A stretch of 64,000 bases of DNA from Rapana venosa. Its lineage: Eukaryota; Mollusca; Gastropoda; Neogastropoda; Muricidae. The notes beneath the pieces are model-generated. The model made no database searches. It saw nothing but the letters and a program-made list of their open reading frames with translations, and was not told the origin of the DNA. Where the stretch lies: assembly GCA_028751875.1 (NCBI GenBank), contig CM054155.1, positions 53,115,548 to 53,179,547 on the forward strand. The letters are read 5' to 3'. Both the position numbers and the translations under genes were made by a program. Positions 36,611 through 47,515 of the stretch are shown piece by piece. The stretch's first letter is position 1. Each line of letters starts with the position of its first letter.

Positions 36611-37245
36611 CTCCAGAACACACACAAATATATATTATATTATATTATATATATTTATATATATATTATATATATATTATATATATATATTTCTGTCTAT
36701 CTGTGTGTGTGTGTGTGTCGTGTAGTGTTCCTTTGTATGTGTGTGTGTGTGTGTGGTATGGGAGCGGGGTTTGTGGGGGTTGTGGGTTTGTGTGGGTGTC
36801 ACTTGTCTGCATAAGCATTTATGTTAACTCCTCATGGTGTGGTGCTTTAAAATAAAGCTGTAGCTTGATGCCTTTCCCCTGCTGTATTGATGTTAGTTAT
36901 GTCTGTATTAATTTGTGGAATAATCCTATGTTTATACCGGTTGGCCGTGAGATGGTGAAGATAGTTACATATATATTTATTAAGGTGCGTTTAATATGAA
37001 ATACTTCATCACATGAGAAACTGGAGTACTTTCTAGGATTATTTAACACTACCATGACAGGCTGACTATCTTGCCTAGCCCTTTTTCAAATATGGAGTCA
37101 GCCTGCATCTACCCTCTGTCCATGTTTTAAAAAACCTCTCCCCAAAACAAGTGTTTCAACTTGTGTTCTCCTACACATATATATTTTCAGTCTTCTTTCT
37201 TTGTTAGCTCTCTTGCCTCCATGCCCACTGTGTGTGTGTTGTGAG

Positions 37246-37277
<32 letters not shown>

Positions 37278-38152
37278 GTGTGTGCTACTGTGTGTGTGTG
37301 TGTGTGTTGTGATGTGTGTGTGTGTGTGTGTGGTGTGTTGTGTTGGTGTGTGTGTGTGTGTGTGTGTTGTTCTTCATTTAACCGTCTATTACATTAAGTG
37401 ATATTAGACACAAAAAAAGGCAAACAATTGAGAAAAAGGTTAAGGAACTGTCTAACTACTGTAACAATAATACAATGTAAGAAATTAATTTACCTTATGA
37501 ATAAATATATCTAATGAAATAGATACACATCATGTATTCCACGCCAAAAGAACACTGGGAAAAAGGTAACAATTTCGAAAACTATACCATGGTGTGTAGA
37601 ATGCCTATGCTTCAAATCAATAAATGACATGTTTACTTGTGCTATAGCAAATTACTAACACAGCTCTCTTTCAACAGCAAAGCTATTTTACAGGAGCAAT
37701 GTAGAGTTATTCAAAAACGTATGCAAAGATCTCACACGAATGGTAGGCAGCTGCTTTTTTTAACATTTGCATTCGACAGAATAGAATGTTTGAGATTGCC
37801 CCACCACACTACATAGCACATATCTAGAAAATTTTGTATGGAAAGCTTTAACTTCAGTCTATCAATTACAGACTTAAGGACCTGGCCTTTGCCGTGATTT
37901 TATCTACCAAATTGGAAGAAAGAAGGAAATTTAGGTCAAAAAATTGGTGTGGAACCATGAGCAAACCAGTATCTTCTTGTTTTTTACCTAACATGCTACA
38001 TTGTTTATATCAAAGTGTGTGTGTGTGTGTTGTGTGTGTGTGTGTAGTGTGTGTGTGTGTGTGTGTGTGTTGTGTGTAGTGGTGTGTGTGTGAAGTAACA
38101 ACAACTTGTTTCAAGTTTCTATCATTTCCGGGTGTTTCCTTCTTCAAACTAG
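36611..38152. repeat. TA and TG microsatellites and spacer, second copy
   Basis: Equivalent of 20291-21830: (TA)n about 36628-36695, (TG)n at 36705-36800, 37225-37370 and 38012-38092. No gene supported. Confidence 0.8.
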
Positions 38153-38435
38153 TGAATAGACAATCGGATATCACTGATGAATGTAATAAATCTTATCACT
38201 CTTGTTGGACTTCTATGAAACTTCTTACCCCTTTTGTGGTTGTAAAACATGAATTGTGCAGAATGCAGACAGCTTTTGATGTGTTAGAAAACGATGTCAG
38301 ACAGTCGGCTGTTTCCACGTGTACAGCCCACAGCTGGCTTGGTAAGTGTGACTCACTGATGGAGGAGTGTATAAAACATGCTGACAATGTAGGCCCCCAA
38401 CATTCCTCACCAAGGATCTTCAACAGAAGCCACTG
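38153..38435 (+). other. Candidate host exon, second copy
   Basis: Same as 21831-22113 with the same acceptor and GTAAGT donor and no differences noticed. The partner exon candidate of 22657-22761 is at 38979-39083. Confidence 0.35.
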
Positions 38436-38978
38436 GTAAGTCTTTCACTTGTGAATGCTGTTTGCTTTCCTTGCTTATAGTAAAACTTTGACTTTGAACT
38501 TTATTTGTGAGAAACAACACATTGTTCAGTTTCAGCTGTTAGAAGAATTTTGTAAATGTAGGTTAGTTTTGCTGTTAACTGCAACACACCATAGCAAAAA
38601 AGTAGAAATGGTGTAGGGAAGATATCATTGGAACTTGTTGTAACTGGTTTTGAATCCACTGCTCAATAGCAGAAATCCTGGTTTTTCCCCTTCCTTCTGG
38701 CAGGATTTAGTTTACAATGGGCAATGTCTTGGATCTTTGTTAACAGAATACTGGACACCCTTTCCCCGATTTATGACATGCCTAACTTATGGAACCTCAC
38801 AGTACATTGTAACTTGTCTGAGTCTCCGAATAAAATCTGGAAATTAGAAAATGTTTTGATATAATTTAGTGGAAGACCACCTTTCTTGAAAGTACCTGAA
38901 TGTGCTTTCTTGAATTCTTCTGTTTATTGTTTATATTTGCTGATTGATGAAGGTTTTTTAGCTGCTTTTTGTCCATAG

Positions 38979-39083
38979 GAAAACGCATACACATGCAGCC
39001 AGCACTTGTTTTAAATGGTAGCGCTGTACTTGGGGCTTATGGAGGGAAGCCCGATTTTCCATGTAAAGAAATGTGCTTTGACG
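38979..39083 (+). other. Candidate 105-nt host exon, second copy
   Basis: Same as 22657-22761. The possible terminal exon (FQSITEFKGADRDPL, stop) is at about 40452-40500; here its acceptor reads GCTGTGAAAG. Confidence 0.3.
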
Positions 39084-40963
39084 GTATGTAATATAGAGGT
39101 GAGTGACTATATACATGCCGTGCATTTATTCCATTATATATATAGCATTACTTCATTTCAACGATAAAAAAAACAACGCGAAAGGTACTTTTACATCTAT
39201 TGTCTGTGGTGAATGCCAGGTTTTGTAAGGATTGTCATCCGATGCAACCAGCTTGACAATGGCCTACTATTCTGAAGGCCAGAGCAACTTTTAACATGTG
39301 CACAGGATTATTCTGTAATGCATTCACCTTGGTCTGTCTGATCAACCTTTCCATCTTACAAGGACCAATCATTTAAGCTGATGCAATATATTTTAGTGCC
39401 TTAGCAATTTATAACAAAATATTGATACATTTTCTACTGGAGAATACAGACACTTTCAGCAGATGACGTTATAGGTTACTCACAATCACAATACTTCATG
39501 GACGTCCTCTTGTTGTACATCACTTTTTAGTATCTTTTGCTTGCTCTTGCATATAATAATTTATGTTGGAATGGAACCTCAGACAAGTTCATGGTTTTTT
39601 GTCTTGAAGTTCTTTGAGGTTTCAAAACTGTGCTGGTATTTTGGTTCTATTCCAGGCTCATGGATTATTTATATTTAATGCATTCGTGCCTCTTTAAACA
39701 ATAACCCATATGGTGGCTTTTCAGACCGTTTAGAAGTGATTAGGTTTGGAAACAATGAACAGTGTAATCAAGATCAACTTGATCTTGATATTATTACTTA
39801 TTGTTTACTCTAGAATTTTTTCTTTTAAATACAAGGATATGAATTAAGCACAAATGGACTTTTTTATCCAGTCCCGTGGTATGCGGTTTTGTAAATGTCA
39901 TCTGTTCCCACCGGCACACAATGGCTACTCTTACGAAAAGCTAACAGGAGTTTTAACGTGTGCGCAAGATGTTCTGCCCGCGTTCGCACACGGGGCCTCG
40001 GTTTACAGTCTCATCCGAAGGACTTTTGGGGAGAGATGATGTTAACTCCAGGGGAAAATATCCCCTCGAATGGGAATCAAACCCGTCTGAACAACCTGAT
40101 TTGTCTATTAGCGCATTGCAGTACAGGCCAGATCAGGAGATGATCCGGCAGTAATCTTCCTTGCTACATTTGGATGTTATCTATAGTTGGAGAACGAGAA
40201 TTACATACAATGCTTAATGACTGATTTGAAATGAATGCAAATTTTAAAAAATCTTTTCTAGATGAGAAGTGGTATCCAATTTTATGAAGTAAAGGTTCTA
40301 GTATTGTGAATGATTCATTCATATAAACTGACAGCCTTTTCAAGGTAAACTAATTTTTAAGAAAAGTACACACTGCTCCATGTTGACCCAACTTAAAACA
40401 TTGTATTAATTGTTGACCGTTGATAATGACCTTTTCCTCTGCTGTGAAAGACTTCCAGTCCATAACTGAGTTTAAAGGTGCAGACAGAGATCCACTGTGA
40501 AAGATGGCCGTCTTCGTCCTATCTGTCTGGTGTGGTTCCTTCTGGCAGCTCTGGTAAGATAGGTCCCCAGTGCTTGTTAGCGAATGTGCATGGAGGAAGT
40601 GTGTGTATATGATATATCTATTATATATCTCTCGAGATATATATATATATATATATGAGAGTGAGAGAGAGAGATGAGAGAGACAGAGATAATAGATATT
40701 TAGATAGCTTGATACATAGATATGTACATATATCATATACACAAAAGAAATTATAGCATTTGTATATATATAGATATTTATGTATTAAATATATATTATA
40801 TTATTATATAGATATGGTGTGTGTGTGGATGTGAGTGTGTGTCTGTCTGTCTGTGGTCTTGTGTGTCTGTGTCTGTGTGTCTGTCTGTGTGTCTGTTTGT
40901 GTATGTAAAATATATTTCCATTTCATTTGATTATATATATTTATATATATATATATATATAAT

Positions 40964-41009
<46 letters not shown>

Positions 41010-41272
41010 TTATATATATATATATATGCGTATTGCGGTTTCCTGTGTGTGTTTGCGCATGCATGCATTGCTAGTAGTGAGTGCTATGTGTGTGTTTGTT
41101 GTTGTTTCTTGATGTTATCGTTGATATCATTTCGTGTTAGTAGTTAAGTTCTTTAAATGAAAGTGGTGATACAGATTATTTTCACGTTGGTATGACTTTG
41201 ATAATGATGAATGGTGATGTGATTGGGGTAATAATGTAAGGTGGATTTTGCGGTTGTAGTGATATGTTTATA
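39084..41272. repeat. Spacer, SINE (minus) and microsatellites, second copy
   Basis: AT-rich spacer; a minus-oriented SINE head/core at about 39865-40150 with GGGAATCAAACCC; TA/GA/TG/CTGT tracts at about 40610-41060. Small indels relative to the first copy are concentrated at 39770-39960 and 40400-40640. Confidence 0.75.
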
Positions 41273-41793
41273 ATAATAATAATAATATATGGAATTTATA
41301 TAGCGCTGAATCTTGTAAAAAAAACAAACAAATCGAAGCGCTTGCACTTTTTCCCAAAAAAAATTCAAAAGTTACGGCATCACTCTCTATAACATAATGA
41401 AAAAAACAGATTTCAAAAACCTAGGCGCGCGCACGCTATGCACGCATGCACGCACACACACGCGCGCGGGGGCCCCCGCACACACACACACACACACACA
41501 CCCACACACCACCACACACACTCTCGGAAACAACACTTAGGAGGTGAAAAATGCTGTTGAAATTAGGGACAGATTTTGGGGAAAGGGAAAGTCTCAGGTA
41601 TGAAATAAGTGTGTTTTGAGGTTGGATTTGAGGTATAAAAGTGTGAAGGCTTTTGTCGAAGTGATAAGAGGGAGGTCATTTCCAGGTGGATGGACCCAGA
41701 AAACAGAGAGGAGCGTACGGCCATCAGTGGTTTGTTGAATTGGGGTGTTCGAAAGCACTAAGTTATTTGCGGCTGAAAGGAAGGGAACGAGAG
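41273..41793 (-). mobile_element. LINE-A 3' end, second copy, end of duplicated unit
   Basis: Equivalent of 24957-25484, with the AAT run, shared tail, CA microsatellite and minus-strand C-terminus (FWVHPPGNDLP, SNLKTHLFHT). Similarity between the two units ends at 41793. Confidence 0.85.
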
Positions 41794-41935
41794 TCCCCGG
41801 GGCCCCCCCCTGGGCCGGGGGAAAAAATTTCAAGGCCCACACACACGGGGACCGGATGAAAAAAAGCACACGAGTGCCCACTCCCATCCTTCGATACAAA
41901 GAATAACAATAAATAAAAAAATAATTCAAGAAAGG
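41794..41935 (+). mobile_element. GC-rich junction and SINE body fragment
   Basis: Starts with a GC palindrome-like stretch (CCCCGGGGCCCC...GGGCCGGGGG). It continues with CACACGGGGACCGGATGAAA and CATCCTTCGATAC, alignable with the SINE body at 16370-16440 (ACATGGGGATGGATG, ATTATCCTCGATAT). It is diverged and truncated. Confidence 0.6.
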
Positions 41936-42815
41936 TTAAACAATCACAACGCCACTAAGTAACAAGTTAGGAGTTGTTCTCTTAAATGGATTTTCTCAGT
42001 CATTTCAGTCAGTTACAGCAGCACTTGCAACATGCAGCGAACTTCGCCTTAGGACATAATTCTGGACAGTAGGATTGATATGAACAACGTCTTCAACAGA
42101 ATCATGTCGTGAAATTCTGCCTACTGACACATGCCCAAAAATATGATAGCATCCACTGCTTTATGCTTTAGCGATGTTCTTTTTCTTACCCAAAGAATTA
42201 TTTAAAAATTAAAAAAATTTAAAAAAAAGATTCCTCTCGCCCTTTTTTTCCGAGGGGTTCTAACTACTAAACATTTTTCAGCAGCTCAGCAAACGAACAT
42301 TTTAGGCTGTAAAAGGATGTCGTTTTCCCCATACATACTCTTACATGCACTCGATCCCTATAAGTATTTCAAATATCGCGCTTTGCATACGCAAATGACA
42401 GTAAATAGATAAAAAAATAAAAAAAAAAAAAAAAATTATATAATAATTAAAAATAATAAAAAAAATAATAAAATTTATAATAATATATAAAATATAAAGA
42501 CAAGGCAAACACAAAGGAGAGAGACCATCTGCAGTACGATGTATGGTCTCCTTTTGTTGGTGCACTCTACCTATCTTCCTTCTTCTTGTTCTTTGTTTTT
42601 GTTCTTTTTTTTTCTCCTTTAACTTGCCAGCACTACAAAAGTTTTATGAAAATTCATTTTCTTTAAAAGGTTCAAACCCAAATACTGATATGGCATAGCC
42701 TGGCGATTAGAAACATTTCACATTGAGCTTGTGATCTACTGACCAAAATCAATCTGTCGATGGGACAATTTCCCTTGAATTAACATCATTGCTGACTTTC
42801 ACTTAAATTAAATAA
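41936..42815. other. AT-rich DNA, no gene recognised
   Basis: A-rich and T-rich sequence with a poly-A/AAT stretch at 42410-42490. The minus-strand frame at 42341-42565 is repeat-derived. No RNA gene or known repeat seen. Confidence 0.5.
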
Positions 42816-45425
42816 TAAATAATAATAATAATAATAATAATAAATAATAATAATAATAAAAAAAGTAAAATTAAATAATTAATAAATGGAATTCTAAATA
42901 GGCTGAATCTTAAAAAAAACAAAGAAATCCGAAGCGCTTGCCACTCAACATTTACAGGTATGCAACTCCCTTAACATAATGTCAACGATTTCAAAACTAG
43001 GCACGACGTATGCACGCATGCACGCATGAACACACCACACGGCACGCACAACCACACACACCACACACACACACTTTTTTCACCCCACACTCCGAACAAC
43101 ACTAAGAAGTGAAAAATGTGTTGAAATTAGGGACAGATATTTGGGGGAAGTCTCAGGTAGGAATAGTGGTTTTGAGGCTGGATTGAAGTATCAAGTGAAG
43201 CCTTTTGGCGAAGTAAAAGAGGAGGTCCATTCCAGGTCGATTTGGGCCAGAAACGGAAAGGGCACGACACAGTGGTTGTTTGAATTGGGTGTTCGAAAGC
43301 ACTAAGTATTGCGGCTGAACGAAGGAACGGGATTGAGTGTACAGGGGAACAGTTACAGAGAATAAGAGGGTGAGATTGTGGAGAGATTTAAAACAGAGGG
43401 TATTGATTTTATACTTCCAGTTTTGTGAGACAGGCAGCAGTGAAGAGAAACGCAGAAGGGGGAGTGATTTGTTTTAATTTTTTTTTTCTTGGGCCAGTCG
43501 AGCTGCAGATTTTGAAAACGTTGAAGATATGGAAAAAAAGATGCTGGTAGGCCACCAAAAGAGAATTACAGTATTCAACGTGAAAGAATGAGGATGTACA
43601 AGCTTGGAATTGCTCGTGGACAAACTTGCGAATCGCACTTATGCGCCGTATTGATAGTAGCAAGACTGGCAGGTCTGGGTGATGAATTTGTTCATAGAGA
43701 GTGTGTTGTCAAGAACTATTCCTAAATACTTCACAGAGTTGGCCCAAAGGAACTGACGTATTGCCGAATTCTATTGAAGTTTTTGCGATAGAGGAAAATT
43801 TAGTTGGGGCCCTATGAGCATGGCTTCGGTTTTATCGGCATTAAGTTGTACTTGTTCTGATTTATCCAGTTTTGAAAGTCTTTAAGGCAATAGGACAATT
43901 GTCAGGAGGGAAGACAAGTTTTCAACAGTATCACTGCACTGATGTGAGTATTATCGGCATAGAAATGATGATCAATATGGTGGTTGTTTATTATATGTGA
44001 GAGTGGAGCAGTGTAGAGAGTAAAGAGAACAGGGCCCAGGACTGATCTCTGCGGGACTCCACATTCCATTTTGACAGGTTTCTATTGAATTTTGTTTACA
44101 ATAACTTTCTGGAACCTGTCTGTGAAGTAAACCAGGTGAGGGCTGTGCCATTAATACCAAACGTATTTTGGAGGCGAGAAAGAAGAATTGAGTGATCTAT
44201 GGTATCAAAGGCTGCAGATAAGACGAGAATAGTGAGGAGGGAGATTTTTCCTGCATCAGAAGCAGGTAGAAGTGTATCTAAAGTGTGGACTAGGGTTGTT
44301 TCGGTGCTGTAGTTGGGGTGATAGGCAGATTGAAAAGTGGGAAGGAGATCATTGGAATAAAGGTGACTGTTGAGCTGTTTGAGAACGACTTTTTCTAGTA
44401 CTTTAGGGACAAAGGGTAAGTTTGAGACAGGCCTATAATTCTTCAGAATTTGGGATCGAGGGGGTTTTTCAGAAAAAGGAGTGCTTTGTGTTTTTTAAAA
44501 AAAGATGGAAAAATTTCCCCCCACAAGAGATGAGTTTACTATTTTAGTGAAAAAAGGTACAAGTTGTGGAAGGCATTGTGAGAAAACAGTAGCAGGTATG
44601 GGATCAAGACGCATGATTTATAAGCCTTTCCTTCAAATTGTCATGATTTTCTTTTTCACTTGTGGATGGAAGGAAAAGAGAGGGAGTTGCCAGTGAACTG
44701 GGGATGAGGAGGCGCAGGCTGGAACGAGTCTATCCAGTTCTGAGCGTATGTTTCCGAACTTTGTCTGAAAAGAAGGCAGAAAAAATGATGAAGTTCAGAC
44801 AGGCTGTGGGTGTTAGGCAGAGGAGTTGTTTTGCAGATCCAAGGAGATCTGAGGTGAGGGAAAAAAGAGATTTTATGGATGTAGCACAGAGAACTTGGGA
44901 AAGTAGCTAGTCTTGTACCGTTTGCTGAATGGATTAAGAGTTTTGACTTTGTTTATATTGTTTTTCGAAAAGCTGTTTTGTTGATTTCGTTTATTGACTT
45001 CCGCCACTGCCGTTCTAGTTGCCGGCGTTGTGCGCTTCGCTATCAAGATGTTATGGTATACCATGGCGCAACAGGGGTCTGTATAGGGAGGAGAATGTCA
45101 GTAGAGGTGCATGCTCATCAAGCAGTTGGCGTAATAGTGGTTATAGTGATCAGAGGGTCAGTGTGGTCAGAGGTTGAGAAAAACGATCGGAAGCTGTGAA
45201 GAAGAAGAATGAATGTCTAGGGCCTATAAGATTGCCACGAGTAACATATTTCTTCTTTCTGACAGGTTTTGTGATGTTAAGATGGAAAAGAATGGCGGAA
45301 TGATCAGAACGCAGTTCGTCGGTGACAGAAACAGATATGACAAGATTAAATGAAGCATTAGTAATCAGCCAGCCTAAAATATGACCAGATCTGTGCGTTG
45401 CTTCGTTTACCAGTTTAGACAAAAG
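42816..45425 (-). mobile_element. LINE-A copy: 3' UTR to endonuclease
   Basis: AAT run, diverged shared tail, CA-rich microsatellite (43020-43075), then on the minus strand a C-terminus, RT (PLSHIINNH, FHFYAD near 43960), thumb (DKTEAM-equivalent near 43830) and endonuclease end (SVTDELRSDHSAI at 45310). It has indels throughout. The site corresponding to the 5S/tRNA SINE insertion is empty near 44150. It ends at 45425 against a SINE fragment. Confidence 0.85.
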
Positions 45426-45690
45426 TCCTTTTATGTGACTATAAACCGATGTTCCATGTGCGAATGCATGCAGAACATCTTGTGTAGCCTATATGTTAAA
45501 ATCTGTTCTGATTTGGCCATTGTATGCCAGTGCTGACAAAATTTACAAAACAGCCTACACCTTAGAGACTGGTTGTAAAAAAAAGCAAATAGTGCTTATT
45601 TCATTAATTCCTAAATGAAGAATAATGAAGTAGAAGAAAACAACACACACCAACAACAAGAACAATAAGAACAAGAAACAAGACTAGAAG
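45426..45690 (+). mobile_element. SINE body fragment
   Basis: Plus-strand core and body without a head: AAAGTCCTTTTATGTGACTATAAACCG, GAATGCATGCAGAACATC and GGCCATTGTATGCCAG align with the SINE at 16113-16554. Confidence 0.75.
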
Positions 45691-45880
45691 AATGATGTAC
45701 AATGAAATTTATATAGTGCACATATCCTTGCAAATACAAATCAGAGCCTCATGCATTCAATCTGGCTTCTACACATGCAACCACACTGATTTAACAATAA
45801 TTTTAACAAAGCCAATGTAACACACACAGACACACCACACACACACACACACACACCACACACAAACACAACACACACAC

Positions 45881-45925
<45 letters not shown>

Positions 45926-47165
45926 GATGTTATACATTTCAAGCAGGGGTGATACAAATTTTTGGCCTGTTTAAGGCAGTGACACATATTAGATGAAACA
46001 GGAGAGGAATCAAAAAAAAATCTTAGGTTTGAAACAGATAATTTTTTAGGCTGAATTTAAAGCGTCATAAGTTAGGCTTTTCACGAAGGGAGAGAGGGAG
46101 GTCATTCAGTTTGGGTGGATCAGAAGTAGAGAAGAAGCGACGGCCAACGTGGATTGGTTGAATCTAGTGTTGGTATGCAACAGGTATCTGGAGCAGAGCG
46201 GAGGGAAACGAGAAGGAGTGTACAGGTAAAGACATTTCACAGAATAGGAGGTTGGCTGTTTTTTGTGTGGACAATTTCCCTAACAGCGGTTACTAATCTT
46301 GTACTTACTCTCTGTGCACCGGCAACCAGGTGGAGAGAATGCAGGAGGGGAGTAATATTCTCAGAATTTTTTTCTTTTGAGGACTAGTCAAGCGTAAGTT
46401 TGTATGCGTTAAAGTGGAGTAATAGATGACTGCAAACCAGCCAAAATAGAATTAAATGTTCAGATGTGAAAGAATAAGAGATTAGAAGTTTGGCTGGTTT
46501 CATCATGGACAGAGTACTTTCGGATTGCACTTATACGCCGTAATGATAGTAGCCAGACTGGCAATCCGGTAATGAAATTTGCATAGTGGTGTTGTCCATT
46601 ACAACAACCTAGATACTTGACTGCAGTGGATAGCGGAACTGACGTATTGCCAAATTCTATTGAATCTGTTGTGATGGAAGAGAGTTTGTGTTTGGTCCCT
46701 ACAATCATAGCTTCTGTTTTATCTGCATTTAGCTGTAACTTGTTTTGTATCATCCAGTTTTGAATGTCTCGAAGGCAGAGTAACATAATTTTCAAGAGAG
46801 AAGGCAGATTTTCAGGAGTGTCACTGCTTTCAAATGTGAGAGTCATCAGCGTAAAAATGATGGTTGATCTGGTGACTGTTTATTATATATGAGAGTGGAA
46901 CAGAGTAGAGAATCAACAGAACAGGGCCCAGAACTGTACCCTGTGGGACTCCACATTCCAGTTTGGTAGGAATTGATTGAATCTTGTTTACTGTGACTGT
47001 CTGGAAACGGTCAGTGAGGTATGAACTAAACTAGATAACGACTGCACCCTGATCATACCAAACGTTTTTTTGGAGGCGGGAGAGAAGGATATAGCGATCT
47101 ATAGTGTCAAATGCTGCAGATAATTCAAGAGGAGTGAGACGGGAGATTTTCCCTGAGTCAGAAGC
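45691..47165 (-). mobile_element. LINE-A copy: older 3' half
   Basis: Diverged 3' end (ATTTATATAGTGCACATATC), CA microsatellite at 45825-45930, then on the minus strand RT/thumb remnants (NWMIQNKLQLNADKTEAM near 46720). More diverged than the copies at 4451 and 42816. Confidence 0.8.
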
Positions 47166-47515
47166 GTAAATAATAACTATATAAGTAAATAATTGAATAA
47201 AAAATAAAGATAAAAGTCAGGATGATGCAGATGGTGATGTCTGTTGAAAATAGGAATACATAAGATGTGTAACTATAGGGGAACACTCTAGATTGGATAT
47301 AAGGTTGTCTTAAGGCTAGATTTGAAAGTATGAAATGTACGTTTTCGGTAAAATGAATGAGGGAAGTTATTCCAGATAGATGGACCAAAAGTTAAATAGA
47401 GAAGGAATAAAAGCCAATAGTGGACCGTTTTAATATGGGTGTTTGAAAGAATAAGGTATCTGCAGGAGAATGGAGGAAGCAAGATGGTGTGTGTGCATTA
47501 CCACTTGCCATGGAG
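47166..47515 (-). mobile_element. LINE-A-like 3' fragment
   Basis: Close relative of 4143-4450: minus strand FGPSIWNNFPHSFYRKRTFHTF. It abuts plus-strand LINE-B at about 47515. Confidence 0.75.

Larger units (their letters stand above)
25487..41793. repeat. Second copy of the 16.3-kb unit (first copy 9181-25484)
   Basis: Direct tandem copy. The offset varies only between about 16,306 and 16,324 across the whole length. Long stretches, including the homopolymer block, the microsatellites, LINE-C and the SINEs, are identical. Differences cluster in patches: 25487-26330, 30410-30490, 33520-33550, 34360-34430, 39770-39960, 40400-40640 and 41160-41330. The features inside correspond one to one with the first copy and are listed separately. 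Confidence 0.95.

Noticed and set aside
9181..41793. The two 16.3-kb copies as long terminal repeats of one giant element
   Set aside because: They are directly adjacent with no internal region, and their ends fall at random points within LINE-A and LINE-B.
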